A DNA stretch of 35,495 nt from Fidelibacterota bacterium (GTDB lineage: Bacteria; Fidelibacterota; Fidelibacteria; Fidelibacterales; Fidelibacteraceae), in contig JAUXEL010000002.1 of the NCBI GenBank assembly GCA_030620575.1, positions 1 through 35,495 of the forward strand, in the 5' to 3' direction. Below, one piece after another: positions 17,997 to 25,454 of this stretch. The notes beneath the pieces are model-generated. The model had not been told where the DNA came from. It made no database searches and worked only from the letters and a program-made list of their open reading frames with translations. Numbering within the stretch: the stretch's first letter is position 1; every line of letters begins with the position of its first letter. A program made the position numbers and the translations under genes.

Positions 17997-18344
17997 TTAT
18001 TTTTTAATCGTTTCGACCAATTTTGCAAATGCTTCCGGTTGATGGATGGCCATCTCACTCAGCTGTTTACGATTAATTTCCACACCCTTTTCATTCAATA
18101 AATGAATGAAGCGTGAATAACTCAATCCATATTGGCGAACTGCTGCATTGATACGCGTAATCCATAATTTACGAAAATCACGTTTTTTCTGGCGGCGATC
18201 CCTATAAGCGAATTGCCATCCGCGTTCAACAGCTTCTTTTGCGGTTTTAAATAACTTCCGGCGTGCGCCGAATTGTCCTTTTGCTAATTTAATGATCTTG
18301 CGATGTCTGCGATGTTTTGGTACTGAACTATTTGCTCTTGGCAT
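17997..18344 (-). CDS. rplT: 50S ribosomal protein bL20
   Basis: A 115-residue bL20 with the usual basic N-terminal extension (RHRRHRKIIKLAKG-like pattern) and globular C-terminus (YSRFIHLLNEKGVEINRK). It is an early assembly protein of the large subunit, and in several bacteria it represses its own infC-rpmI-rplT operon by binding mRNA. It follows rpmI by 28 bp, with an AAGGAG-type ribosome binding site before the ATG at 18344. Confidence 0.97.
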   Translation of the reverse strand: MPRANSSVPKHRRHRKIIKLAKGQFGARRKLFKTAKEAVERGWQFAYRDRRQKKRDFRKLWITRINAAVRQYGLSYSRFIHLLNEKGVEINRKQLSEMAIHQPEAFAKLVETIKK

Positions 18345-18372
18345 AATTTTTACTCCTTCTAAGCCGAGGGGA

Positions 18373-18567
18373 TTATATTCCCAACATTCTTTTTACACGA
18401 TTCATGTCTGACGGTGCGATTCCGGTCTGCTGACGCAGCTTCCGTTTCCGTTTTGTGCTTTTCTTCGTCAGAATATGACTTGTGTAGGCTTTTTTTCGTT
18501 TCAAATTGCCTGAGCCTGTTTTTTTAAATCGCTTTGCTGCACCCCGATTTGTCTTCATCTTGGGCAT
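18373..18567 (-). CDS. rpmI: 50S ribosomal protein bL35
   Basis: A 64-residue bL35 beginning [20 protein letters not shown], the canonical N-terminus, with a GGAG ribosome binding site just upstream. A longer in-frame open reading frame extends 49 codons further 5' into infC, but this extension is unrelated to bL35 and overlaps the IF3 gene in another frame, so I reject it. It lies between infC (10 bp) and rplT (28 bp) in the conserved order. Confidence 0.96.
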   Translation of the reverse strand: MPKMKTNRGAAKRFKKTGSGNLKRKKAYTSHILTKKSTKRKRKLRQQTGIAPSDMNRVKRMLGI

Positions 18568-18577
18568 GTGTGTCTCC

Positions 18578-19120
18578 TTACTTTTTGGCGGCGAGATAAG
18601 CCGTGAGAAAACGCCCTTCCTGTTTGGGCATTCTGTCAATTTTTGCAACATCTTCAAGAAGTGCGATAACTTTATCAATTGTGTCCCGACCCATTTCCTT
18701 ATGAGCCATTTCACGACCGCGGAACATCACGGAGATTTTCACCCGGTCACCGTCCTCAATGAACTCACGGATCTTGCGAACCTTGGTCTCAATATCGTGA
18801 GTGTCGGTATGGGGGCGAAATCGAACTTCTTTTACGGTAATAATGTGCTGCTTTTTTTTGTTATCCTTCTCGCGCTTTTGTTGTTTGTACTTGTACTTAC
18901 CGTAATCTATGATCTTACACACGGGGGGTTTTGCATTCGGTGAAATTTCCACCAAATCCAAATCTCTTTTCTCAGCTATATCAAGCGCCTCGCGTATGCC
19001 TACAATCCCTATCAATTTTCCATCATCACCAATGAGCCTGACTTCTTCGGCTCGTATGGCATCATTAATTCTCTCAGTATTTTCCCGTTGTTTGGGGTAC
19101 TGTTTCATTGTTCGTGCAAT
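18578..19120 (-). CDS. infC: translation initiation factor IF-3 (probable AUU start)
   Basis: A 180-residue IF-3. The N-domain ([15 protein letters not shown]...) is joined by a Lys-rich linker to the C-domain ([19 protein letters not shown]...). It binds the 30S subunit, checks start codons and prevents premature subunit joining. A strong AAGGAG lies at 19126-19131. The only in-frame ATG (19108) is 17 bp from it, too far, whereas an in-frame ATT at 19118-19120 is exactly 5 bp away. I therefore place the start at the ATT, giving the N-terminus [13 protein letters not shown] starts on infC are known in E. coli and allow IF-3 to repress its own translation. A 5' extension further upstream was rejected. 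Confidence 0.93.
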   Translation of the reverse strand: MARTMKQYPKQRENTERINDAIRAEEVRLIGDDGKLIGIVGIREALDIAEKRDLDLVEISPNAKPPVCKIIDYGKYKYKQQKREKDNKKKQHIITVKEVRFRPHTDTHDIETKVRKIREFIEDGDRVKISVMFRGREMAHKEMGRDTIDKVIALLEDVAKIDRMPKQEGRFLTAYLAAKK

Positions 19121-19125
19121 AATAT

Positions 19126-19131
19126 CTCCTT
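19126..19131 (-). promoter_or_regulatory. ribosome binding site that fixes the infC AUU start
   Basis: AAGGAG on the minus strand, 5 bp before the ATT at 19120 and 17 bp before the first ATG at 19108. The spacing selects the ATT codon. Confidence 0.75.
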
Positions 19132-19188
19132 CGAAATTATACACGTTAATATAAATAATAAAATTCTTCTTTCCCAAAGAATTTGACG

Positions 19189-19220
19189 CAAATATATTGA
19201 ACTAACTACCTATAATACAA
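19189..19220 (-). promoter_or_regulatory. probable promoter of the infC operon (TTG...TAnnTTTG type)
   Basis: The minus strand carries TTG (19218-19220), a 21-bp spacer, then TATATTTG (19189-19196). This fits the Bacteroidetes housekeeping pattern TTG-N17-23-TAnnTTTG. A TATTATA box also overlaps the spacer start. The predicted transcript begins about 60 bp before the ATT start. Its first bases can form an A/T-rich hairpin with arms AAATTCTT and AAGAATTT (19161-19184), a possible autoregulatory leader. Confidence 0.45.
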
Positions 19221-19246
19221 GCGTTTTTTAAGATTAATTGAATAAA

Positions 19247-19262
19247 TGTGAGGAAACTCACA
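19247..19262. promoter_or_regulatory. palindrome TGTGA-N6-TCACA (Crp/Fnr-like or hairpin)
   Basis: A perfect TGTGA GGAAAC TCACA palindrome about 30 bp upstream of the predicted infC -33 element. It matches the Crp-type half-site layout, but it could equally be a 6-bp hairpin with a GAAA tetraloop (TGTGAG and CTCACA) in a decayed repeat. No regulator can be assigned. Confidence 0.3.
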
Positions 19263-19428
19263 CGGCTACGTCTCTTGGCTGTCACAGCATGGTATGATGG
19301 GATAACTATTTTAGACAGGATAACCCTGCTTCGTTAAAACTACGCCGGGCAGGCATGATATACAGGATAAGGCTTTCAACTAAGAAGCAAGGAAGCTATT
19401 TTAGTGAAGAATCTTGAACAACTTGCCC

Positions 19429-19453
19429 GACCCCGCCCCGAGGCTTCGGGGTC
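19429..19453. repeat. GC-rich hairpin beside the palindromic repeat
   Basis: Arms GACCCCG (19429-19435) and CGGGGTC (19447-19453) enclose an 11-base loop. It is preceded by ACTTGCCC, echoing the core of the palindromic repeat found 40 bp downstream. It may be a related degenerate repeat. It is too far from both genes to be an obvious terminator. Confidence 0.4.
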
Positions 19454-19488
19454 AGGGAAAACGGAAGGGGTAAAGATAGAAAACTACA

Positions 19489-19509
19489 AAAAACTTGCCC
19501 CAAGTTTTT
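19489..19509 (+). repeat. RAYT-associated palindrome, copy 1 (solitary)
   Basis: Arms AAAAACTTG and CAAGTTTTT separated by CCC form a perfect 9-bp stem. The same sequence occurs four times around the transposase gene at 31.9-32.7 kb. This copy is isolated, between infC and thrS. Confidence 0.85.
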
Positions 19510-19519
19510 AGGTTTACAT

Positions 19520-19556
19520 AACAAAAAAACCGCCCCGATCCTTCGGGGTGGTCTTT
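19520..19556 (-). terminator. intrinsic terminator of thrS
   Basis: On the minus strand the arms ACCACCCCG and CGGGGCGGT (one mismatch or wobble) enclose AAGGAT and are followed by a run of seven T. It begins about 24 bp after the thrS stop, the expected place. The opposite strand also ends in TTTT, so it may act in both directions. Confidence 0.85.
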
Positions 19557-19579
19557 TATATCCATATTTAAAATATTGA

Positions 19580-21502
19580 TTAATCCCGCATTTCCTCTCG
19601 CTCTTTTAGAAACGCGATCATGTCTTTAACAGACATCGGAGTCAATTCTTCACCGCCCTGGTGACGCAGTTTGACCATTCCCCCATCTTCTTCTTTTTGA
19701 CCCACAACGATCATGTAAGGTATTTTCTGCGTTTCGGCTTCACGGATTTTATAGCCGACCCGTTCGTTGCGTTTATCCACTTCCACACGCAGGTTTTTAT
19801 CGATCGCGGCCTGAGCTATGGTAATTGCTGTTTCATTGTACTTTTCCGATACCGGAATTATTTTCAATTGTACCGGTGCATACCATAGCGGAAATTTTCC
19901 GGCCGTATGTTCAATAAGTACGCCGATAAAACGCTCTAAAGAACCCATAATAGCGCGATGGATCACAAAGGGACGATGGTGTTCACCGTCAGAGCCTGTA
20001 TAAACCATATCAAAGCGGTCCGGAAGGTTAAAGTCGAACTGGATGGTCGTACATTGCCACATCCTGCCGATAGCATCTTTGATCTTAATGTCGATCTTCG
20101 GGCCGTAAAACGCGCCTCCTCCTTCCTCGACTTTATAATCAATATTCAATTTTTTTAAGGATTTACTGAGTGATTCCTGAGCTTTTTCCCATAAAGCGGG
20201 CTCGCCGACAAATTTTTCTTCCGGTTGAGTAGATAGATACACTTCATATTCTTCAAACCCAAAGGCTTTTAAATAATCAAATGAAAAAAGTAATAATTTT
20301 TCAATTTCATCATTTAGCTGTTCCGGTGTACAAAAAATATGTGCATCATCCTGTGTGAAACCACGGACACGCATTAATCCGTGAAGAACACCGGATAATT
20401 CATAGCGGTAAACCGTCCCTAATTCAGCATAGCGGATTGGCAGATCGCGATAACTGGTTTGATGACGTTTATATACCATAATATGAAATGGGCAATTCAT
20501 CGGCTTGAGATAATAATCATGGCCTTCTACCTGTATGACGGGATACATGAATTCCTTGTAAAATCCGAGATGTCCCGAAGTTTCCCATAATTCAGCTTTG
20601 CCAATATGTGGTGTTTGAATAATATCATATCCGCGTCTACGATGCTCGCTGTGCCAATAATCTTCAATTAACTTGCGCATGGCAGCACCTTTGGGATACC
20701 ATAACGACAATCCTTGTCCAACTGTTTCCGAAATTTCAAACAGGTCAAGTTCTTTTCCAAGTTTTCGGTGATCACGTTTTTTTGCTTCTTCCAGAAGCTC
20801 CAAATAAGCTTTTAATTCTTTTTTTGAAGGAAAGGCCGTACCGTAAATCCGGGACAACATTTTATTTTTTTCATCACCACGCCAATAAGCGCCGGCAACA
20901 CTTAATAATTTGAATGCGGGAATTTTTCCGGTGGACATGATATGCGGACCGCGGCAGAGATCGGTAAAATCTCCCTGAGAATACAAGGTTAGCATTTCAT
21001 CTTCAGGAATTTCGTTGATGATCTCTACCTTATAAGATTCACCCAGATTATCAAAGAAATCAATAGCATCATTGCGGGAGATCTCTTGATGCGTTATAGT
21101 GAGATTTTCTTTAATAATTACTTTCATCTCCGCTTCGATTTTTACTAAATCTTCTTCAGTAAAAGGTGTCGGCGTATCAAAATCATAGTAAAAACGATTT
21201 TCAATGGCAGGGCCGATAGTGACCTTAACATCCGGAAACAAACGCTGTGCGGCTTGCGCCATGGTATGGGCTGTACTATGCAACAATATATCATGTGCTT
21301 CCGGATCCTTCCATGTAATCAAACGAACAGCCGCATCTTCTGTTATAGGATGTATCATATCAGTCAGACGGTAGTTGACCTCGGCAACAACGCAATTGCG
21401 TGCTAATCCCTCGCTAAGGGATAAAGCAATATCCATTGGAGTCGCACCGTGATCAAACGTTTTTATAACGCCGTCCGGGAATGTAATATTCACTGATGAC
21501 AT
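19580..21502 (-). CDS. thrS: threonyl-tRNA synthetase
   Basis: A 640-residue ThrS of full bacterial length. It has an N-terminal TGS domain (about 1-62), an editing N2 domain with HSTAHTMAQ and CRGPHI, a class II catalytic core with the zinc Cys in MNCPFHIMVYK, motif 2 VYRYELSGVLHGLMRVRGF, motif 3 IMGSLERFIGVLIEHTAG, and a C-terminal anticodon-binding domain (VGYKIREAE). It charges tRNA(Thr) in the cytosol. It has its own promoter-like elements upstream and a terminator downstream, so it is probably transcribed apart from the infC operon although adjacent. Confidence 0.98.
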   Translation of the reverse strand: MSSVNITFPDGVIKTFDHGATPMDIALSLSEGLARNCVVAEVNYRLTDMIHPITEDAAVRLITWKDPEAHDILLHSTAHTMAQAAQRLFPDVKVTIGPAIENRFYYDFDTPTPFTEEDLVKIEAEMKVIIKENLTITHQEISRNDAIDFFDNLGESYKVEIINEIPEDEMLTLYSQGDFTDLCRGPHIMSTGKIPAFKLLSVAGAYWRGDEKNKMLSRIYGTAFPSKKELKAYLELLEEAKKRDHRKLGKELDLFEISETVGQGLSLWYPKGAAMRKLIEDYWHSEHRRRGYDIIQTPHIGKAELWETSGHLGFYKEFMYPVIQVEGHDYYLKPMNCPFHIMVYKRHQTSYRDLPIRYAELGTVYRYELSGVLHGLMRVRGFTQDDAHIFCTPEQLNDEIEKLLLFSFDYLKAFGFEEYEVYLSTQPEEKFVGEPALWEKAQESLSKSLKKLNIDYKVEEGGGAFYGPKIDIKIKDAIGRMWQCTTIQFDFNLPDRFDMVYTGSDGEHHRPFVIHRAIMGSLERFIGVLIEHTAGKFPLWYAPVQLKIIPVSEKYNETAITIAQAAIDKNLRVEVDKRNERVGYKIREAETQKIPYMIVVGQKEEDGGMVKLRHQGGEELTPMSVKDMIAFLKEREEMRD

Positions 21503-21551
21503 GCTTATCCTTTCACATTTTATTTATCGGGAAAATTACAGCATTATCACG

Positions 21552-21580
21552 TTTATATCAATGCTTAATTTATTTACCAA
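21552..21580 (-). promoter_or_regulatory. candidate thrS promoter
   Basis: Minus strand TTGGTA (21575-21580), 17-bp spacer, TATAAA (21552-21557), about 50 bp before the thrS ATG. This is a good sigma-70-type match in the 97-bp gap between the nuclease gene and thrS. No T-box-like leader is visible. Confidence 0.5.
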
Positions 21581-21599
21581 AACTATCTGCTAAAATATT

Positions 21600-23408
21600 T
21601 TATTTCACTATGACAACTTTTCGTACCGCTATATCTGTTCCGACAAGGGCACGGATAAAATATATCCCGGCAGACAAACCAGACCCGTTAATCGGTATAA
21701 GGTGATAACCTGCAGATAAAGATCCATCAATAATAGTTTTTTGCATATTTCCCAGAATATCAAATAATTTAATATTTACAGAAGCCTCATTCGACAATTC
21801 CAAAGGTAATACACAGTTTGGATTAAAGGGGTTGGGATATGCATTGCCAATATAAAAAGTCTCCGGAACTGCTTGAACAGCTGTAAGAGGATAGGATACC
21901 CATGATATATTATCTACACAAACCTGTCCGGATTCGCTTGTTTGCTGAATAAATTTTATAACCGCATCACCGGAGATATTAACATCAATATTTCCACTTT
22001 CCTTTATTACACCTGTTTCACTCGATGTAGTAACTGTTGTAATTTTTATATCATTGACATACAGATCTAATAAAACATCGGTTGAATATGCCTGTTTAAA
22101 CTGAAATTGTAATGAAGAAATACCTCCGGTTATATTACCCGATGTAATGGAGGCTGTGGGTGTTCTGCTTTTTCCAAGACACGGCGTTTCATTATCAATT
22201 AAAAGATCACCCCGACATTGTACATACTGCCATGAAGACCCGTCCTGACCGGTAAAAGATCCATCACAATAAGAAGATCCGGTCTCAGGAAAGTTCGCAA
22301 ATGTCTCCGTGTATGAAGTGCTGGTATCTGAACTATTGCCTTCCAGGGTTTGTAGCATGATCACATTTGAAAAATCACTTTCTTCACTTGCCGTATATGC
22401 TTTTAATTTATAATAATAACTCGTTTCCGGACTTAATCCTGTAATTGTTTCAGATGTAATTGACAATGATTTAGGTGAATATCCGTTTAAATAGGATATA
22501 AAATTTATATCTTCGGAGACATACAGTTTGTATCCCGTAGCGGAGGTAACGACGTTCCAATTAGCTGTAAAGCTTGTAGAATTTATATTTGAAGCAGCAA
22601 GCGCTGTGGGTGCTATCACTTCTTCGGGTGTTTCATCACCCCAGATATATGAAACATATTCAGGATGATCAATAAAGGGGTTTCTGTTATGCTGGAGAAC
22701 ATGAACTGCATTATTTCTGTTAATTTCTTTTGTACTTACTGAATCATCAATATGCCACTGTATCAGCATCTCTACTGCCCAGGCTTTCAGTTCTACGCCA
22801 TCCGCCATCGCCCAATTTAACCAACTTCCATCCTCTGTATAATAGCGAGTAGCCATATAAAAATATGTTCGGGCAAAATCGCCTTTATATTCATTAATAG
22901 GCTCAAAGACAGTACCGGTATAACCTAAACCACTTTTAGCGGGTCCAAGTTTTGATCCATTGGATGATGTCCAAGTGGGAGTATCCGTTTCCCCATAGGT
23001 TTCATTACCTCTTCTTTGATTTACATAGGCATCTGTAGGATATACATGAAAAACATCCGAATACATTGGATAAACTTTTCCATTAAAATAACTGCTTGGC
23101 CACGAGTGTTCCCTATTATATTTATCTCCTTCACCACTATATCCATCACTACTCACCTGATCTGTTCCAAATGTGTATTCATAAGTACTATACATATCCC
23201 AGATCTTTCCATTTGCTTTCAAGTCGGTAGTTTGATATGCATTCCAAACACCAGGAGTATATGAGAGAACCGTATGATCATCAATAATATTATGCAGTGC
23301 AGATTTTAATTCGGTCCCGGATAACCCGGATGCGGGATCATAATACCCATCAGGGATCGTTGCAAAAGCCGTTGAAAGAAAAAATAAAAACAGGAATATT
23401 CTTTTCAT
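21600..23408 (-). CDS. secreted endonuclease I with FN3 and YPNPFNP-type C-terminal sorting domain
   Basis: A 602-residue secreted protein. It has a signal peptide (MKRIFLFLFFLSTAFA) and an endonuclease I (EndA/NucM) domain (about 20-260) with the active-site region YNREHSWPSSYF and FHVYPTDAYVNQRRGN. A fibronectin type III domain follows (about 265-365), then a beta-sandwich domain with four Cys (about 370-510). The C-terminal domain reads NAYPNPFNP...SAGIYFIRALVG...RKVVIVK, the FlgD-like/type IX secretion sorting fold. I chose the ATG at 23408, preceded by AAAGGTG, rather than two ATGs upstream, because the leader then has normal length. The likely role is degradation of extracellular DNA at or beyond the cell surface. 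Confidence 0.9.
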   Translation of the reverse strand: MKRIFLFLFFLSTAFATIPDGYYDPASGLSGTELKSALHNIIDDHTVLSYTPGVWNAYQTTDLKANGKIWDMYSTYEYTFGTDQVSSDGYSGEGDKYNREHSWPSSYFNGKVYPMYSDVFHVYPTDAYVNQRRGNETYGETDTPTWTSSNGSKLGPAKSGLGYTGTVFEPINEYKGDFARTYFYMATRYYTEDGSWLNWAMADGVELKAWAVEMLIQWHIDDSVSTKEINRNNAVHVLQHNRNPFIDHPEYVSYIWGDETPEEVIAPTALAASNINSTSFTANWNVVTSATGYKLYVSEDINFISYLNGYSPKSLSITSETITGLSPETSYYYKLKAYTASEESDFSNVIMLQTLEGNSSDTSTSYTETFANFPETGSSYCDGSFTGQDGSSWQYVQCRGDLLIDNETPCLGKSRTPTASITSGNITGGISSLQFQFKQAYSTDVLLDLYVNDIKITTVTTSSETGVIKESGNIDVNISGDAVIKFIQQTSESGQVCVDNISWVSYPLTAVQAVPETFYIGNAYPNPFNPNCVLPLELSNEASVNIKLFDILGNMQKTIIDGSLSAGYHLIPINGSGLSAGIYFIRALVGTDIAVRKVVIVK

Positions 23409-23531
23409 TAATAAGCACCTTTTCATTAAGGGGAAAAGTAATAAAATCAATGTGCAAATGCTAACTTTTTAGTTTTTTGTTCTCTAATGCGGGGTAATTG
23501 GAAAATTAATAAAAAGCAAAATAAGCATTTG

Positions 23532-23553
23532 TGAAAAAAAATATTTTTTTTCA
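23532..23553. repeat. A/T-rich perfect inverted repeat
   Basis: Arms TGAAAAAAAA and TTTTTTTTCA separated by TA, in the divergent gap between the nuclease gene and the barrel protein. It could be an A-tract bend or UP-like element for the divergent promoters. No specific function can be assigned. Confidence 0.4.
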
Positions 23554-23581
23554 GTGACTTTTAATAAAAATTTTTTATATT
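23554..23581 (+). promoter_or_regulatory. candidate promoter of the outer-membrane protein gene
   Basis: GTGACT (23554-23559), 16-bp spacer, TATATT (23576-23581), leaving a leader of about 115 bp that ends in AAAGGAGAAAAC before the ATG. The match is only fair. Confidence 0.3.
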
Positions 23582-23704
23582 GTGTGGTAAAATTTAGGAA
23601 TTAAAAAAGGAATTTATTTACAAGACATCATTTAACCATTATTATATTAAATAAGTGTTCAGGTAAATAATTCAAAAACTAAAAAGAAGGAAAAAGGAGA
23701 AAAC

Positions 23705-24181
23705 ATGAAAAAACTTTTAACGTTTGCTCTCATTATGGTACTTGCTGTATCATTTGGCTTTGCTCAGGATGAACTGACTGAAGACATTAAAAAAATGGAT
23801 GCCGGTTTGCGTTTTAGTAATCGTCCCGGTGTTACCGCGCGATATTTCTTATCTGAAGGTAACTCAGTAGAAGCTCTTTTAACAACAAACAGGGGACTTA
23901 TTGTCTCTGGTTTGTATGAATTCCATAAACCTTTGTCAATCGGCGAAATTGAAAACCTGAGCTGGTTCTTTGGCGGCGGTTTACATGCCGGATTCTCAAC
24001 TTGGTGGACTGCTAGTTTGGCACTGGGTCTTGATGCAATTGTTGGTGTTGAATATGATCTGGAACCGCTTATTTCATTTCCGATTACCGTTTCATTAGAT
24101 TATAAACCAAGTTTTGATATACTTGGCGGCTGGGCAGACACTTTCTTTGATACTGCTCTTTCTATTCGTTATAGTTTCTAA
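23705..24181 (+). CDS. small outer-membrane beta-barrel protein
   Basis: A 158-residue protein with a clear signal peptide (MKKLLTFALIMVLAVSFGFAQ). The mature part has alternating polar/hydrophobic strands, many aromatic residues and a C-terminal aromatic strand (ALSIRYSF) typical of outer-membrane barrels. Gly-rich turns such as WFFGGGLHAGF support an eight-strand-type small barrel. AGGAGAAAAC precedes the ATG at 23705, and an intrinsic terminator follows at 24219, so it is monocistronic. No family name is recognised. The function could be structural or adhesive and remains unknown. Confidence 0.75.
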   Translation: MKKLLTFALIMVLAVSFGFAQDELTEDIKKMDAGLRFSNRPGVTARYFLSEGNSVEALLTTNRGLIVSGLYEFHKPLSIGEIENLSWFFGGGLHAGFSTWWTASLALGLDAIVGVEYDLEPLISFPITVSLDYKPSFDILGGWADTFFDTALSIRYSF

Positions 24182-24218
24182 ATGTGAGATAAATATATCT
24201 TCATTTACCATTTATGTT

Positions 24219-24250
24219 AAAGAGCTGCCAGCTGGTAGCTCTTTTTTTTA
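24219..24250 (+). terminator. intrinsic terminator of the barrel protein gene
   Basis: Arms AAAGAGCTGCC and GGTAGCTCTTT (one G-T pair) around AGCT, followed by a run of eight T, 38 bp after the stop codon. Confidence 0.9.
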
Positions 24251-24426
24251 TTCTCATTTTTGTATGATGCCTATTTCATATTTACCCGCCTTTTTTACAC
24301 CCAATGATATATTTATCTATGTAATCACACAAACCCGATATGTAGATATAGTTGTTTTTAACGTATTTTTAAAATATATTACATTAATTAGTATTCAATG
24401 ACACACAGATATGGGAATCTGTTGAT

Positions 24427-24798
24427 ATGGATGAATTAAAAGGATTGCGTATTCTGGTAGTAGAAGATGATTTTGCATCAGCTGCTCTGATAGAAGAATT
24501 TTTTAAGACAAGCCAAACTCATCTAATATTTGCCAAAACAGGAAATGAGGCTCTGGAGCGGGTACACAAATCGTCTTTCGACTTGATTCTTATGGACATT
24601 AGTATGCCGGGAATGAGCGGACTTGAAGTGACAAAAATAATTCGTTCAGAAGGAAATGATATCCCGATCATTGCTCAGACTGCCTATGCATTTGAAAATG
24701 AAAAGGCAGACTGCCTTAAAGCAGGATGCAATGCATATATTTCAAAGCCATTCAGTGAAAACGAATTATTTGCCTTGATAAAAGATACCATTCTATAG
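24427..24798 (+). CDS. stand-alone CheY-like response regulator receiver
   Basis: A 123-residue single receiver domain. The acidic pair is D14/D15 in VVEDD, the phospho-acceptor is D57 in LILMDISMPGMSG, the switch residue is T85 and the conserved Lys is K107 in SKPF. No output domain is attached. The sequence resembles the receiver domains of hybrid kinases (DivK/CheY-like), so it may act by protein-protein contact in a phosphorelay. No kinase gene is adjacent, so the partner is unknown. It lies alone between two terminators. Confidence 0.93.
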   Translation: MDELKGLRILVVEDDFASAALIEEFFKTSQTHLIFAKTGNEALERVHKSSFDLILMDISMPGMSGLEVTKIIRSEGNDIPIIAQTAYAFENEKADCLKAGCNAYISKPFSENELFALIKDTIL

Positions 24799-24827
24799 TA
24801 AGTAAATAAAAAATATTACCAGAAATT

Positions 24828-24859
24828 AAAACGCCATTTTTATGCAAAAATGGCGTTTT
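24828..24859. terminator. bidirectional terminator between the receiver gene and frr
   Basis: A perfect 14-bp stem with arms AAAACGCCATTTTT and AAAAATGGCGTTTT around ATGC, followed by T-rich sequence on the plus strand and A-rich sequence before it. It serves the convergent receiver gene (plus) and the frr end of the ribosomal operon (minus). Confidence 0.92.
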
Positions 24860-24880
24860 ATTTTTTATTGTTTTTCCTAA

Positions 24881-25438
24881 TTATTCGTCCAAAATTTCTT
24901 TTTCTTTAGCGGTCTGTGCCGTATTTAACTTATCGATATATTTATCGGTGATCTTTTGGATCTCATCATATGCATCCTTAGCATTATCCTCTGAAATATC
25001 TTTGTCTTTTTCCTGTTTTTTAATTTTATCATTTGCTTCACGGCGAATACTGCGGACAGATACACGCCCTTCTTCAGTCATATGATGTACGATCTTTACC
25101 AATTCCTGCCGCCGTTCATCGGTCATTGCAGGGATTGGCACCCGAATTAAATTACCGTCATTAATGGGATTTAATCCTAAATTTGCCGCCTGGATGGCTT
25201 TATCAACAGTCCCTAATAATGATTTATCCCAAGGCTGAACGACAAGCAGGCGGGCTTCCGGAACACTGATCGTTGTACATTGACTTAAGGGGGTTAAAGT
25301 CCCATAGTAATCCACCTTAACATTTTCTAATAGTGAGGGAGTTGCCCGCCCCGTACGTAAACTGTTAAATTCATGTCCAAGATGTTTTTCTGATTTTTCC
25401 ATATGTTCTTCACAATATGAATAAACGTCATTCATCAT
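24881..25438 (-). CDS. frr: ribosome recycling factor
   Basis: A 185-residue RRF of standard length. The N-terminal part has FNSLRTGRATPSLLENVKVDYYG; the C-terminal helix has RREANDKIKKQEKDKDISED. It splits post-termination ribosomes with EF-G. AAGGAG lies 7 bp before the first ATG (25438). It is the last gene of the rplM-rpsI-rpsB-tsf-pyrH-frr operon and follows pyrH by 16 bp. A terminator lies just downstream. Confidence 0.98.
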   Translation of the reverse strand: MMNDVYSYCEEHMEKSEKHLGHEFNSLRTGRATPSLLENVKVDYYGTLTPLSQCTTISVPEARLLVVQPWDKSLLGTVDKAIQAANLGLNPINDGNLIRVPIPAMTDERRQELVKIVHHMTEEGRVSVRSIRREANDKIKKQEKDKDISEDNAKDAYDEIQKITDKYIDKLNTAQTAKEKEILDE

Positions 25439-25454
25439 GACCTAACTCCTTATG

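Larger units (their letters stand above)
19178..19579. other. intergenic region between thrS and infC, repeat-bearing
   Basis: A 400-bp stretch without a credible gene. From left to right it holds the infC leader and promoter, the TGTGA palindrome (19247-19262), a weak CCTGC/GCAGG stem (19325-19353), a GC-rich hairpin (19429-19453), one copy of the RAYT-associated palindrome (19489-19509) and the thrS terminator (about 19520-19555). The middle part (19263-19420) has no codon-like structure and resembles degenerate repeat sequence. Confidence 0.7.

Noticed and set aside
18568-18714. 5' extension of rpmI by 49 codons
   Set aside because: It overlaps infC in another frame and bears no relation to bL35; MPKMKTNRG is the canonical start.
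19178-19579. tRNA gene or T-box leader in the thrS-infC gap
   Set aside because: No cloverleaf, CCA-like end or T-box motif was found. The hairpins are better explained by repeats and the thrS terminator.
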